Source: Cladorhizidae sp. MBARI D1340-BT2
Lineage: Eukaryota; Porifera; Demospongiae; Poecilosclerida; Cladorhizidae
Direction of reading: 5' to 3'
NCBI GenBank assembly: GCA_028752905.1
Contig: JAQNBH010000006.1
Span: 25,223,811 to 25,287,810, forward strand
Length of the DNA: 64,000 bases
Positions 1 through 11,888 of the stretch are shown in pieces. Position 1 is the stretch's first letter. Each line of letters begins with the position of its first letter. Under the pieces are notes generated by a model. That model saw only the letters and a list, made by a program, of their open reading frames with translations. It made no database searches and was not told where the DNA came from. A program made the position numbers and the translations under genes.

Positions 1-1804
1 AGGGATAAACACCTTGTGTTGATTTAGTGGCTATTTGATTAGGAAGAGGTCTAGTTTGTGCTAAAAAGGTCTATAAACTGCCTTCACCAGTAGACTGACC
101 TTTACCCCCTGCATCCTTGATGCAAGTACATGTGTTTAGTGACCTAAAGTAGAGGGAACTTCAAAACCTGAATGCCTGAATTGGCCGCATAAATATCTCC
201 AGATTGCAAAGTGCTAAAGATTTGAAATTATCACCAGTTGCATGATCCCGCTGTAGTATTTGTGGCAAGGCTTCTATAATAGTCGTAGTTCTTTTCTAGC
301 TCTAGCCCTTGCCCTAGGCTAAGACACAATTGTTGTCTGTCTGCATGCTAACGTATAGTTACAATATTCTAGGTGCGCTCTATGAGATAAACAGAAATTC
401 ATAACTCCCACCACCATCCCCTCCCATCCACACACCCCTGCTTGATCCTGCCTCTCCCTATATTGACCATAATCTAAAACTCAGTTGAACCATGTATCTG
501 CCTTAGTTTGGCTGTAATGTCTGTTTTAAAGTTTTGGGCCATTGACTAAGGACGCCCAGGGTCCAAAACCTTCCCAGTGTAGGGCAGTTATAGACATGTG
601 TATGGAGGCCAAAGATGGCCAAGCCTATAAACAGCATGCATGCATGCTATACACATACAAAATGCAGATTCCTATGTATTGACCTAGGAAATTTTCTATA
701 AAAATTTATATCAAGCTATATTGTGTGTGTGAGTGTGTATTATATTTATATTAACTTTTGTATAGACCCCAACACAAGCTTCAGTGTTTCTAGAATTACA
801 ATAACTTTTGTCAATAATCAACTCCAAATTTTACTCTCGTGTTTTGTGCTAGATGCTCTTGCATTCATCTATTGAGAAAGTTATTTAATTGCTTGTCAAC
901 TGAAAGTTCGTTGATTGCAAATTAAATTTTTTTATCTCGAATTCATTTGGATTTGGCCATCCCAAAGAAACTAAAATCTCTACATCCTCTTGGAGCCACA
1001 TGGCATCTACTTGTGGATAATCCACAATGGTACTTTTCTACTTTGGTTAAGCATCAATCATGACTATATCTCCTCCTGTTCCACACCAAATATTTCTTCC
1101 ATCGCTGATGAGATGTCCACACATGACACCCTCCAGCTCCTCTATACAGCAGTTTAAACATCTTTCATACCTTACCTAGCATGGATTGATTGCATCTGCA
1201 CTTGGGCACTGCTTCACAAGTGGTTGTATTCATTGTCCAAATTCTTGCCTGCTAATGCTACAGGTACTCTATATAAGTACAGGTCTTCTATTGCAAAGTT
1301 GTAAAGCTGCAACTGAAGTTTCCTCTCCCACTCCCACTTTCCCTTCCTAGATTTGGGGAGGTGTGTGTGGTTGGCAGTGTTTGTCTATTGTTGCCCCCAC
1401 GCGGTACCTCCCTTGTATTGCTGTTGTGATAAAGTCCTGCTTTTGTTTATTGTGATATTCAGCATATGATGAACGCATCGACTGACATCACATGCAACTG
1501 ATTCAGTGGATTGGCCCGAAAGGAGAGGGACGAGAATTACGACTTTATAATTAGCTAGTGGCAGATTGGAATAAAGCAGCAGAAATAATTGGTGTTACTG
1601 CGACGAGGCTAATAGCATCCATGTATATAGGCAACCCCGAGAAGTGCATGAGGGCCTTCATGGAGAAGAGGATGAAGAATACACCGAAAATGAATATCCA
1701 ATACACAATTGTTAGTACGCATGGAACTTAGTGAAGTCGGTAAAAATTTGAGAGAGGCACTCGACACTGACCACACTGACTTGAAGGACAACTTTGAGAC
1801 ATCT
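1..1804. other. Spacer, no gene recognised
   Basis: I see no convincing coding region. Bases about 151-250 are a diverged fragment of a dispersed repeat that recurs at 39.36-39.5 kb and in both arms of the fold-back at 42.0-42.85 kb; the shared core reads roughly cctgaatgcctga, then aaatatctccagattgc. Bases 295-325 carry a TAGCCC/GGGCTA-rich stretch like those at 23.6 and 59.2 kb. Confidence 0.6.
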
Positions 1805-1809
1805 GAAAG

Positions 1810-2310
1810 TGAGCTAGTATTATTGTGTTGTTGATATGCACAGTAGAACCTTCCTTTCTTCTAACTATAGGAGCTAGTGATATTGTGTTGTTTATGTGTC
1901 AGTTCATCTCCCTTACCCTTGGGTTCCTAACTATGGGAGTTAGTGGTATTGTGTTATTGATCTGTGCAGTGTAATGTCTCTTACTCTTGGGCTCCTAACT
2001 ATGGGGGGCTAGTGGTATTGTGTTGTTGATGTGTCAGTGGACCTTGGTTTCCTAACTATGGGAGTTAGTGGTAGTGTGTTGCTGATGTGTGCAGTGGAAC
2101 CACCATTACACAGGGCTTCTAACTATTGGAGCTAATACTATTGTGTTGTTGTGTGAGAAGAACCTCCCTTAGCATTGTGCTACTAACTATGGGAGATAGT
2201 TGATGTGTGCAGTTGAACCTCCCTTACACTTGGGCGCCCAAACATACTATGGGGGCTTGTGGTATTGTGTTGTTGATGTGTGCAGTGGAAACTACCTTAC
2301 ACTTGGTACA
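1810..2310. repeat. Tandem repeat, units of about 57-69 bp, about 8 copies
   Basis: The phrase ctaactatgggagctagtgg followed by tattgtgttgttgatgtgtg returns eight times with substitutions and small indels (unit starts near 1812, 1872, 1938, 2007, 2064, 2130, 2192 and 2253). Short open frames here are by-products of the repeat. Confidence 0.85.
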
Positions 2311-2889
2311 CATGATGGTGCAGGTTTTGTTTGGGCTAGAACAGAAAGAAGAAAAAAATTAGAAATTGATAAACTGATTAACAGGATAAACATTCCCTAG
2401 GTGGAAGGAGGGTCAAGGCTAGTAGGTGATTACTGATATGATGAAACTGGAGTACTTTCTCTTTCAAGAGAGAAAGATGCATTATACTTGATAATATTTT
2501 AATCTATGATCTTAATTAATATATATTCATGTGAGACTTCTTCATTTTGGGGTGCACACTTATGGCGGTGTGTGCCTTAGTAAATGTGTGTTTTGTAGAA
2601 ATCCTTTTATATGCTTCTTGGGTTGTTTTGTTGGATTGGTTTGTTGGTTTTAGGTTCTGGTTTCTTTTGTGTCCCTTGTGCCTGAGTGTCCTGCTTGTCT
2701 TCAGATTTTTGGGGTCTACCTTGAGGAGAGGAAGAGGAGAATGCAGAATAATTTTTATTGTAGCTAGGGACCCTTGTTGTGACCATGGCTGTTTTTATTT
2801 CCGGTTTGTGTTTTATATCTTGTATTAAGGAGGACCCTGACTGTGTTTTTATTTTCATTTATTTATTATTATTATTTAACTTACTCATA
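2311..2889. other. Spacer, no gene recognised
   Basis: T-rich sequence with overlapping open frames on both strands at 2547-2858 (93 and 83 codons). Neither matches a family I know, and low-complexity composition explains their openness. The interval ends at the target duplication of the first Ty3/gypsy element. Confidence 0.5.
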
Positions 2890-2894
2890 CTATA
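2890..2894. repeat. Target-site duplication CTATA (partner 8332-8336)
   Basis: CTATA lies directly before the left LTR and again directly after the right LTR. A 5 bp duplication is the normal integration footprint of Ty3/gypsy elements and fixes the element boundaries exactly. Confidence 0.9.
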
Positions 2895-3290
2895 TGTCAG
2901 CAATACTTTCCCTTAGTATTCACTGCGCCGACTAGTCCTCACTCTGACTAGCCCAATACTTTCACCCCTAGGCTTTATAAGAGCCTTCGTACCCTTCACC
3001 CAGGTAAAAGTGAACAATGATTGCTTTGTACATCAATATACACAGTTCCCAGTGATCTATCAGCTAGTCCAGCCTGTTATGCGCTTGGCTCTAACATAGA
3101 TACTCTCTCTCTCTTTGCTAGCTCTCTAGCTATCTCTTTTATACTAATAGTTAATTGCACACGGATTTACACCCAGCACTATGGTCTTGCACATGAATAC
3201 TGTGGTCTTGTAGATGAATGTTCGGATAATGTTCTTGGACATTGTTGTGGTCATAACCTTTGTTCTCCGTTATGTCTTCCTTCTCTGACA
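2895..3290 (-). repeat. 3' LTR of element 1
   Basis: 396 bp, TGTCAG...CTGACA ends. Carries a CT-rich run (tactctctctctctct) shared with the other LTR. The pol reading frame enters this LTR and stops at 3151. Confidence 0.93.
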
Positions 3291-4620
3291 CTCCCTTTCC
3301 GTTCAGGCAAGAACAATATTCTCGGGAAAGTCCGTCCGCATTCGTATTCAATCGACCTGGCTTGTGGTGGATAGTGTAGTGATATGGTTGCATCGATAAC
3401 GCCCACCTCCCTATTCTCCCGTGACTATCCTTCAGCTTTGCAAGGTGTGTCAGTGGGTCATGGTCTGTCTCGATCGTGAACTCTGTCCCTTCGAGGTATA
3501 CTCGGAAGTGTTTCGTACCCTCGACGATCGCTAGAGCTTCTTTCTCTATTGTAGAGAACTTTCTCTCTCTAGGTAGCAACTTTCTTGACCCATAGGCGAG
3601 TGGGTGTTCTTTGCCTATCTCATCTTTCTGGGCGAGCACATATGCTATTCCTGAGTCGGAAGCATCTGTTTGCAATAGGAAGGGCCTATTCCAGAGGGGT
3701 GTGGCTAACACAGGGTAGTGAGTCAGAGCATCCTTCAAGCATTGAAATGACTGTTGTATCGCTTCACTGCAAACAATAATGTTCGGTTTGTCCTTCCTAG
3801 TCAACTCAGTTAGGGGGGTTGCAATAGTGGAAAAGTCGGGGATGAAACGGCGATAATACCCTCATAGTCCCAAGAACGCACGGACGTCCTTCTTTGTAAT
3901 GGGCTGGGTAAAATCTTGTACGGCTTGTACTTTAGCTTGTAGAGGGTGGACCTTCCCATTTCCCACAGTATGTCCCAGGTATTCACACTCATTACACGCG
4001 AACTTGCATTTCGATTCCTTAATGGTGAGGCCGGCTTTTCGTAATCTTATGAAGTTTTCTTTCATATGTTCCAAATGTTCCTCCCATGTTTTGCTGTGGA
4101 TGATGACATCGTCCAGGTAAGCCGCCGCGAACGTCTGTGTTCCTTCGAGTAAGTGGTTCATCAGACGCTGAAACGTGGATGGGGGCGTTGACCAAACCAA
4201 AGGGCATGGTTACGAACTGGTACTTTCCCCAGGGTGTGACGAAAGCAGTCTTCTCCTGGCTTGCCTTTGCCACAGGCACCTGCCAGTAACCCTTTGTAAG
4301 ATCCAAGGCAGTGATGTATCTTGCCTGTCCAATATCATCTATCATGTCCTCAATTCGGGGTATGGGGAAGGGGTCGGCCTTGGTGACGAGGTCGAGTTTT
4401 CTATAATCCACGCAGAGTCGTTTTCTGCCGTCCTTTTTAGGAACCAAGACCACCGGGGCCACCCACGAACTTCTGGAGGGGACTATGATGCTCAATCCTA
4501 GCAACTGTTTGATTTATTCACGAAGAAACTCATGCGATTTGTGAGGGAGTCGGTAGGGGGGTAACCGAATAGGGGTGGCATCACCAGTGACAATATCATG
4601 ACTCACCAAGTCTGTTTTTC
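3151..4620 (-). pseudogene. Reverse transcriptase-RNase H part of pol, element 1
   Basis: Copies element RNA into DNA and removes the RNA strand. The frame continues from the integrase C-terminus at about 4620. The fingers/palm motif LDLTKGYWQVPV sits near 4320, the catalytic YLDD at 4108-4119, and the thumb plus primer grip follow. The RNase H domain has TDAS near 3666, the EKEAL helix and TDHDPL, then the NADGLSR tail typical of Ty3/gypsy. Damage: in-frame TAA at 4514-4516, a frameshift near 4185 (the reading changes after GLVNAP) and an in-frame TGA at 3862-3864. The frame then crosses the polypurine tract and stops at 3151, about 46 codons inside the 3' LTR. Integrase comes before this domain, not after it. 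Confidence 0.92.
3291..3303 (-). other. Polypurine tract of element 1
   Basis: On the minus strand the bases just before the 3' LTR are GGAAAGGGAG, a purine run in the position where plus-strand DNA synthesis is primed during reverse transcription. Confidence 0.8.
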
Positions 4621-6509
4621 CAGGGTCATTGCTTATGACGTCGGAGAACTTCTCCCTCAATTCCAGGAGTTCCCTTTCTTGATGGTTAGTGAGCGTACTG
4701 ATAAAAGCATCTTTCTTTTCTTCGCTAGCTTCCTCATTGGGATCATCGTCAACCGCAAGGAATACGGCTGCTGTCGGGGCGTACCACTTCTTCATTCCAT
4801 TAATGTGGAAAGTGCGAAGTCTTTTTGGTCCTTGTCCCATGTCAACCTCATAGGTGACGTCTGTGATCTTCCTCGTGATTATCACAGGGCCTCGCCATTC
4901 GCTGTGGAGCTTGTCGAGTTTCCTGGGTTGAAAAACCAACACATAATCACCCACCCCAAACATTCTCTCTGTCGCCTTTTTGTCATGGTACTGTTTGTGT
5001 TTTTTCTTTTCTCCCGTCTCTTTCAAGTTGGCCAATTCTCTGACGAGGGACATTCTCTCCCGAAGTTGATGCAGGTACTCAGCTACATCCTGTTCCTCGT
5101 CGCCATCCTTTCCACTCCACATCTCGACCAATTCATCCAGAGGAGTTCTCATTTCTCGGCCAAACATGAGCTCATATGGGGAGTAACCGGTGGACTTGTG
5201 GATCGAGCCTCTGTAGGCCCATAATATAAATGGTAAACACTTATCCCATTCCATCGTACCTTTTTGAGTCAGTTTCCGTAGAAGGCGTTTGAGAGTAGAA
5301 TTAAACCTCTCCACCATTCCATCGGTCTGGGGGTATTACGGAGACGTCTTGATCTGGTGTATGCCCGTTCGGTCACAGAACTGTCTCATCATAGTCGACA
5401 CGAAGTTAGTCCCATTGTCTGAAAGCACTTCTTTTGGGACTCCCAGCCTGGATGTAACCTCAATCAAACACTCAATGATTGCCTCGGATGTAATATTACG
5501 TAATGGAAATGCCTCAGGCCATTTGGTGGCGTAATCAATTATTACCAGTACGTACTTATTACCAGATCTCGTCCTTCGAAGGGGGCCGAAGATGTCCATC
5601 GCAATTCGGTCGAATGGTGTGCTGATGATCGGCAGAGGATGTAGTGGTGCTCGTTTGAGGGTTGCAGGGGCGGCCAGTTGACAAGTTGGGCAAGACTGAC
5701 ACACCTCCTTGACGTCCATGGTCATTCCAGGCCAGACTATCCTTCTTCTCAGTGTATCCAGGGTTCTGGTTTCCCCAAAGTGACCAGCCATCGGAGAACA
5801 GTGGACCAGTCTAAGTACTTCATCCCTACAACATTTGGGAACCACAAGTAAGTTTACCTTCTCACCCCCATGTGGCTTCCTGTACAACACTCCATCCTCC
5901 CAACAGAATTCTCCCCCACCATCCCCGTCAGCCTGACTTCTCCAATTCTCCAGTGTTGGGTCGGCCAGCTGAAGAGAGCGGAGTTGGTGTGGTAAAATCT
6001 GTTCTAGGTGGGCCTGTCGTCCTGCTGGTTCCTCTCCTGGTTGATTCTGTGTGGGAACAACAAACATATCGTCATCAAAATCAAAAACATGTCCCAGCCC
6101 CTGCTCTTGGTCTTCAAGACCATGGATTAGCGGCTCCTCCCTTTCTTGGGTACTTTCCATCTCACGACGTTCTTCCTCTTCCTTCCTTTTTCCAGCCCGT
6201 GTAGTCGCCATCGCTATGTTGCTTTCGGTCTGCTCGGGGTCAGAGGTTTCTGGGTGCACTTTCTCAGCATTACTCTCGTCTGCCAAAGCTGCCTTCAGTA
6301 GATTACGAAATCTTGGGACGTCCTGACCAAGAAGCATGTCTACTGCGAGGTGGGGGGATACTCCTACGGCCATCTCATGGGTTTGGTTGTCGATCTGCAG
6401 GCGGATCCTGGCTGCCGGAAACCAAACTCTCTTGGAACTTGCGGTCATGTACGGTTCTTGCGATCCACGCATCGGGTGTGTATGAGTGACTTAATGCACC
6501 CTGTGTCTA
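4620..6509 (-). pseudogene. Protease-integrase part of pol, element 1
   Basis: The aspartic protease active site LLDTG is at about 6501-6515 and the LLGQD strand at about 6320, in a shifted frame (break near 6485). A Glu-rich linker follows. Integrase has the zinc-binding His/His/Cys/Cys set (HCSPMAGHF near 5780-5803 and CQSCPTC near 5680-5700). The catalytic core has Asp in MDIFGP near 5596, Asp in LSDNGTNF near 5418 and Glu in MVERFN near 5309. An in-frame TAA at 5336-5338 interrupts the core. The C-terminal domain has a GPV-type GPY/F motif (SEWRGPVIITRK) near 4890. No chromodomain is visible. Downstream the frame runs directly into reverse transcriptase, so integrase is encoded first. Confidence 0.92.
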
Positions 6510-7592
6510 ACAGAGCCAGCACTGCTTTGCCATCCACACATACTTCTCTGGTCCATTTCGGTCGATGGGCCGGTACTGACGTAACACCTCCAAAATTGGC
6601 GCTCTCCATCTTAACATGGCAATCCTTCCGCATGTGTCCTCGGCGACCACATCGAATGCACTCAATCTGAGGACGGTCCCTAGCCATTGGGTAACTACCA
6701 CTTTGCCCACCACTCCATCGACCACTGTCTCCTCCTATTTTCCTTGGGCCTCTTCCCACAGGTATAGGGCGGAAGGGCGTCTCTTGTCTGGACTTCTCCC
6801 TTTCATTGGGTCTTTGATTGTCCAGATGTCGAATAATGGCTTCGGCTATCTGGTCATAGGATCCAGGGTTGAGGTTCCTAATTTGAGCCTCTAACCACTT
6901 GGGTAGACACCTCAGTGTGTTTGCCATCATTACGGTGGTCTCAAGGTCATGGGGCGACGAAACTATCCACTGCTGGAAGCTTTGCCGATGGTGTGACAGC
7001 CAGGCGTCAGGATGTTTCGAGTCGAAGGGAGTGTCGAACACCTTTTTTCGGAAGGTCTCCGTTGAGATGTGATATTCTCGCAGAAGTTCCTCCTTGACCG
7101 CATTATAATCAGCTTGGGCGTCGGCACCCATCGAGACCACGGCTGTGAGACCTACTCCAGACAATGAGCCTCTCAAGAAGAGTGGCCATTGTTCTCGGGG
7201 CCATCCTCCTGCTCTTGCCGTTGCTTCAAACGTGTCTAAGAAGACACCCATGTCATCTATTCCCTCTTGGAATTTTGTATAGACAATTTAGGACACCGAG
7301 GAGGTACCTCGGCCACGGGTGGGGGACGATTCGTTTGTTCATGCACAGCTGCCATGATTTGTGCCATCCTTTCCTCATGCTGCTCTCGTTGAGCTCTTTC
7401 CTCCTCTCGGCACTTGTCGTCTCTCTCCATCCTCAGCTGGTCCACTTGCATCCACCGTGTGAGGAACTGGTCCATAGGATCTACAGCTCCCGTGGATGCT
7501 TCTGGCTGGGCACTAAAGACACGTCTGGAGTCTCTTGTCAGTCTCCTCTCGTCTGTCATTCCTGCCACCAATCCCTGATAATAACCCCTCAA
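6510..7592 (-). pseudogene. gag of element 1, SCAN-like capsid C-terminus and one zinc knuckle
   Basis: Forms the particle and packages RNA. The first open segment (7592-7257) has a charged, probably coiled-coil N-terminus (RMERDDKCREEERAQREQ). A one-base frameshift near 7265 leads into the capsid segment from 7251. Residues about 65-143 of that segment (7059-6823) hold YRKK-like TFRKKVFD, a WLSHHRQSFQQWI helix, a LPKWL motif and NPGSYDQIAEA, the same spacing as the SCAN dimerisation domain. A CCHC zinc knuckle (CIRCGRRGHMRKDC) lies at 6618-6660. Protease follows in the same frame. The closest comparison in this window is the gag of element 2 at 50.1-51.0 kb. Confidence 0.88.
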
Positions 7593-7916
7593 TTATTCTT
7601 AACCAAAACCCCAACAACACCCTATAGGTCAGAGTTGGTTTTCAGGCTTCAAAGTTTGATAACTCAAGCCGTTCTCTGCTACTTACAGGCAATGATAAGT
7701 CAACAGAAAATTAATAACAAAATAGTACCTCTCCCAGCACTATTCACCCCTTCTTTGGGTGTCTTATCCAAACACGTAACAATCAGCACCTCTCACCTTA
7801 GGTCTGATGATACAACAATGCGACCTCTTACCTTAGGTCTACACACACTAAGAATCTCTCTAGATTACTTAGCTTCCAGATACCAACCCACTAAGTCTCT
7901 CTTACTTAGCTATGGT

Positions 7917-7934
7917 ATCCCACCGCTGCCACCA
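7917..7934 (-). other. Primer binding site of element 1 (tRNA-Leu type)
   Basis: The plus strand reads ATCCCACCGCTGCCACCA, two bases from the 5' LTR. This equals the CCA-tailed 3' end of animal tRNA-Leu (AAG/UAG isoacceptors) as I remember it. On the element strand it is the complement, starting TGGTGGCAGCG, as expected for minus-strand priming. Confidence 0.8.
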
Positions 7935-7936
7935 AA

Positions 7937-8331
7937 TGTCAGCAATACTTTCCCTTAGTATTCACTGCGCCGACTAGTCCTCACTCGGACTAGCCCAATA
8001 CTTTCACCCCTAGGCTTTATAGGAGCCTTCGTACCCTTCACCCAGGTAAAAGTGAACAATGATTGCTTTGTACATCAATATACAAATACAGTTCCCAGTG
8101 ATCTATCAGCTAGTCCAGCCTGCGCTTGGCTCTAGCATAGATACTCTCTCTCTCTTTGCTAGCTCTCTAGCTATCTCTTTTATACTAATAGTTAATTGCA
8201 CACGGATTTACACCCTGCACTATGGTCTTGCACACGAATACTGTGGTCTTGTAGATGAATGTTCGTATAATGTTCTTGGACATTGTTGTGGTCATAACCT
8301 TTGTTCTCCGTTATGTCTTCCTTCTCTGACA
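7937..8331 (-). repeat. 5' LTR of element 1
   Basis: 395 bp copy of the left LTR, about 98 percent identical apart from a 4 bp gain and a 5 bp loss. Ends TGTCAG and CTGACA; target duplication CTATA follows at 8332-8336. Confidence 0.93.
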
Positions 8332-8336
8332 CTATA

Positions 8337-9841
8337 GTTAAACAGTGAATCTTTCACTTTGTAAAGTTTCAGAAGATTTGGTTATTTAATTATGAAGTTA
8401 TCATAATTTTTATAAACACCACTCCAAAGATTCATCTCAAGAGAAGGGTCCGCCACAAGCCAGTGTTTTGCCATATTAGTCCCACTGCCATATTTGTCCC
8501 TTTTGCTACACCGTGCAAGCACAGCCTCACAAAATTAATAAACCATGCATCAATAAAGTCAGCTGCCAAATTTGTCCCTCGTGTGGAGCTGAATTGTGAT
8601 GGTGAGGACAGAGAAGGACACTGCAGTATATCTGCGGAAGATCGAATATTTCCTTAAGAATGGAAAACACAGTTGTGACATGAGTGCGAAGGAGCAGAGT
8701 GGAATAAGAAAAAGAATTGACACCTCTTGGTATGTTAATCTTTATCCAAATCATTGGCATTCAGATAACATAAGTATTCAGAACAAATGCCAACATTCTA
8801 CAAATACCAACATTCTATCCAGTGTGCACTTTAAGACATGACAACAAAGAGGTTCTATAAATCACATCTACTTCTCACAAATTAGCAAGTTCCTCTGTAC
8901 CCAATAGTTCATTGCGATAATAATTATGGCACTTGTTTGTTATTCACCTGTTGCTAAATTACAAATCAATGTCAATTACAAATCAATGTCAAGTTCATGA
9001 TTGGAAAATTTTAATAGAAGTAAGCTCGACCAGCAATAAATAAATACGCTAATCTTTCTATAAGTCAGCTTGAAATTCTCAAGTCACGTGCCTACTCGCA
9101 ACCCCTTCTGCTCTCCACAACCTCGACGGTGACACCTCCATCCGTCTCCTTTGTCACGAATTTACAAAGTCATTGCGTTATTGTTGCTGCAATAACGGGG
9201 TTTGTGGAGTACCCCTTGCTATTGAAGGAAATTGACGCTAGCAGCCTTATCTGGGATAAGGTTTGACAAGTTCAGAAAATTCATTTTCGATCTGGACATT
9301 CAAAACACAAACCATTGGGGGAGGGAGAATAAGAATAACATTCGATTCATTCAAAACATTGGTGGCGGGGGAATATCAAACGAGTGCCATAATTATTTAT
9401 ACAATGCCTTCATAATTATAAGTACTAATCCCAAAAAATTAATTAGTTTTCCCGACCTTCCAGACCGTTTCCAGCCATATCCGCCCAATTTTTGACCCAT
9501 CCACACCCTATCATAACTATCACCACCACCACCAGAGTGAGGAGAGAAAAAAATTCTCTCAAAATCAACTTTCAATGAGTTTTCTCGACCTCCCAGACAT
9601 TTGCATTAATAAAGATTTTTTCAGTAGTAGTAGTAGAGTAGTAGTAGTAGTAGTAGTAACAATCCAATCTGGCTGAAATTCAGTCCTAACCTGTATTTTG
9701 TACCTCTGACCCTCTGACCACAGTGTCATTGGGACACTGATATCATCTACCTGGAGAGGTTTTATGGGAAATTCCAAGATGTATTTATTCTGTATTTAAA
9801 TATTTAAAAACATCATTTGTAAAAATATTAAATTATTGTAG
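8337..9841. other. Spacer with a trinucleotide microsatellite
   Basis: No recognisable gene. An AGT trinucleotide run occupies 9622-9658. Short open frames at 8463-8841 and 9232-9495 show no motif I can name. Confidence 0.5.
9622..9658. repeat. (AGT)n microsatellite
   Basis: Near-perfect AGT repeat of about 12 units with one interrupting base. Confidence 0.9.
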
Positions 9842-10507
9842 GTGAAAGAATGTCTTATACCCAACCCACAATGAGAACCATCCAAATGAGACAGTTAAGA
9901 GGCTGGTCCTTTTCTCTAGTGATGAACATCAGATGCTACTACGTGAGGCCCATGACATCAATGGTGCTCACCAAGGGCAAAAGCGTACCTTAGCATGATT
10001 GACCACAGGATTAATACTGGACTACTATGGTTGTGAGTTGGGTAAGAATAGTTTAGTGCACAGCATCTATAATTAATATATCAACATGGATGTGCAAGTG
10101 ACGATGAGGCTTTAAATACACATCAATCTTACTGGTTGTAAGAAATAAGATAAACTTTAAAGCTTAATTAAGAAACTCGTAAATCATGTAACAAAATTAA
10201 CATTACTGTATTGATTCTACTTATTTGTTAATTGAAGTTAAAATTTATGATATCACATTGACACTGAATAGTGTTGTAACCATATAGCTAATAATAGGTT
10301 ACTTTTGATACCTTTAGCTATGCACTTGTCACAAGTGCCAGAAGATGCAGATGATCAAGATGATTGCACCTGAGTTACATCCCATTAAAGTTTTGAGCAG
10401 GTAACTAAATTACTGTGACCCAGTGTACTGAGCAATTATGTGCAAATGATAGAAAAGATGCCCATTGGAAATATGTTAGGCCCAACTGGGGAAATATATG
10501 ATTGCTA

Positions 10508-10842
10508 GACTGTCATAACAATCATTCCATTACTGCCTCCACACAACCACAAGTGACCTCACAAATAATTATAAACTTCAGCAATAATAATATATTCTTG
10601 TACTATATTACTACCTCCACAACCACAAGGGACGTCACAAATATGATAAAATCCAGATAACTCTAACATAAGGTATGAAGAGATTTATAGCTAAGAAAAT
10701 GTGCTGCTATATAGCATCAGTTATTTATCACAATTTTGCTGTCCACAGTAATGTAGGGATTGTTATCCAAGAATATATTATTGCTGAAGTTTATGGTGGT
10801 GTGGAGGCAGTTATGGAGTGATTGTTACGACAGCACAATATC
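10508..10842. mobile_element. Fold-back MITE-like repeat in an intron of gene A
   Basis: The left arm (gtcataacaatcattccatt, then actgcctccacac) is mirrored by the right arm ending gtggaggcagttatggagtg, then attgttacgacag. The word aaacttcagcaataa also appears inverted inside. About 335 bp, non-coding. Confidence 0.6.
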
Positions 10843-10849
10843 AAAGCCA

Positions 10850-11888
10850 ATCCTATATGTCCTTTAATTTAGTAAAAAATTTTTTACATATTACTTGTTC
10901 CCAATATATTTTAAAGCTTTCGTGAATTGGAATACTGTTTTGATGCTATATATGCCTGCAATGCCCACACGAAGAGGAGTGTCCTGGTCAGACCTAGCCC
11001 AGGTTACTTCCCAGGTCAAGTTGGTATGCATGCATGACAAGTTTGGGACAGATTGGTCCAGTGGTTTGGAATGCCATAAGGAACAATCCTAAAATGCTTC
11101 CCCCATCAGTAACTACATTCAGCAATCCTTCTTTGATTCTTCACTGCAAAAGCCAAACCCTCAATCCACTGCATCTAACACAGCGATTTGGTAAAGGATC
11201 AAGCAATTTGGGTTGCGCACGCCGTTCAAAGATGGCATCTTAGACGAACTATATATGCAAAAATCAACTTTTTTTTATTAGCTCTCTAAAGCGATACCAA
11301 AAGGCACCTTCCCAGATAGCACTCTACAAAATGGCATAAAAATAAATTAAATCTATGCAGCCAATAAGATGATGATGATGATGATTATGATAATGATGAT
11401 GATGATGATGCTGATGATGATTTTACGTGTAATTTTTTCGACCTTTTTTTTAGTTTGGAGAACTGCGCTTCTGTGTGCTATATTGTTGGAACGATTTTTG
11501 CGACATCCTTTTTTTAGGGTCTGTATAGGTATAGAATCGAGTATATGGCAAGTTTTAGTTTGTTGCTGAATGATCTCTGACCTGCCAAACCTACATGAGA
11601 GTGCCTACATGAGAGTGCTAACGCATATTAAATTGCTGGCAAGAGAAGCCTAAACTTTTAGGCTGCATGAATAGGTCTGATATTGGACAAGTTAGTACTT
11701 AGGGGAATTTTGATGCTACATATATACACCGATTAAATTGAATAATTTTTTGGTTAATTTTAATAAACAGGTTAGATAATCCTTTACCAATCCAAATCTT
11801 ATGCACTATATAATAATTAAAATGCTTAAAATCAGGTAATTTACAGGCACATCTGATTTGCTTAAAATTATGTAGCAAATACTTACAG
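10850..11888. other. Intron of gene A with GAT microsatellite
   Basis: No coding block recognised. A (GAT)n-like run lies at about 11369-11420. The interval lies between the CHKC segment and the integrase core segment of gene A. Confidence 0.5.

Larger units (their letters stand above)
2895..8331 (-). mobile_element. Ty3/gypsy LTR retrotransposon 1, Gmr1-like domain order, full length, mutated
   Basis: Complete 5.4 kb insertion read on the minus strand: 5' LTR (7937-8331), primer binding site, gag, protease, integrase, reverse transcriptase, RNase H, polypurine tract, 3' LTR (2895-3290). Both LTRs begin TGTCAG and end CTGACA and differ by only about six or seven substitutions plus two small indels, so insertion is fairly recent. 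The 5 bp duplication CTATA flanks it. Integrase lies upstream of reverse transcriptase, the order of the Gmr1-like group and not of typical Ty3/gypsy. The coding region has frameshifts near 7265, 6485 and 4185 and in-frame stops at 5336-5338, 4514-4516 and 3862-3864, so this copy cannot make a complete Gag-Pol. Confidence 0.95.

Noticed and set aside
2547..2858. Hydrophobic 93-codon frame as a small membrane protein
   Set aside because: Composition is T-rich low complexity, the opposite strand is equally open, and no conserved motif is present.
5872..6326. Plus-strand frames opposite integrase and gag of element 1 (90-120 codons), also 7164-7958 (264 codons)
   Set aside because: Shadows of the GC-richer minus-strand pol and gag; no motifs of their own.
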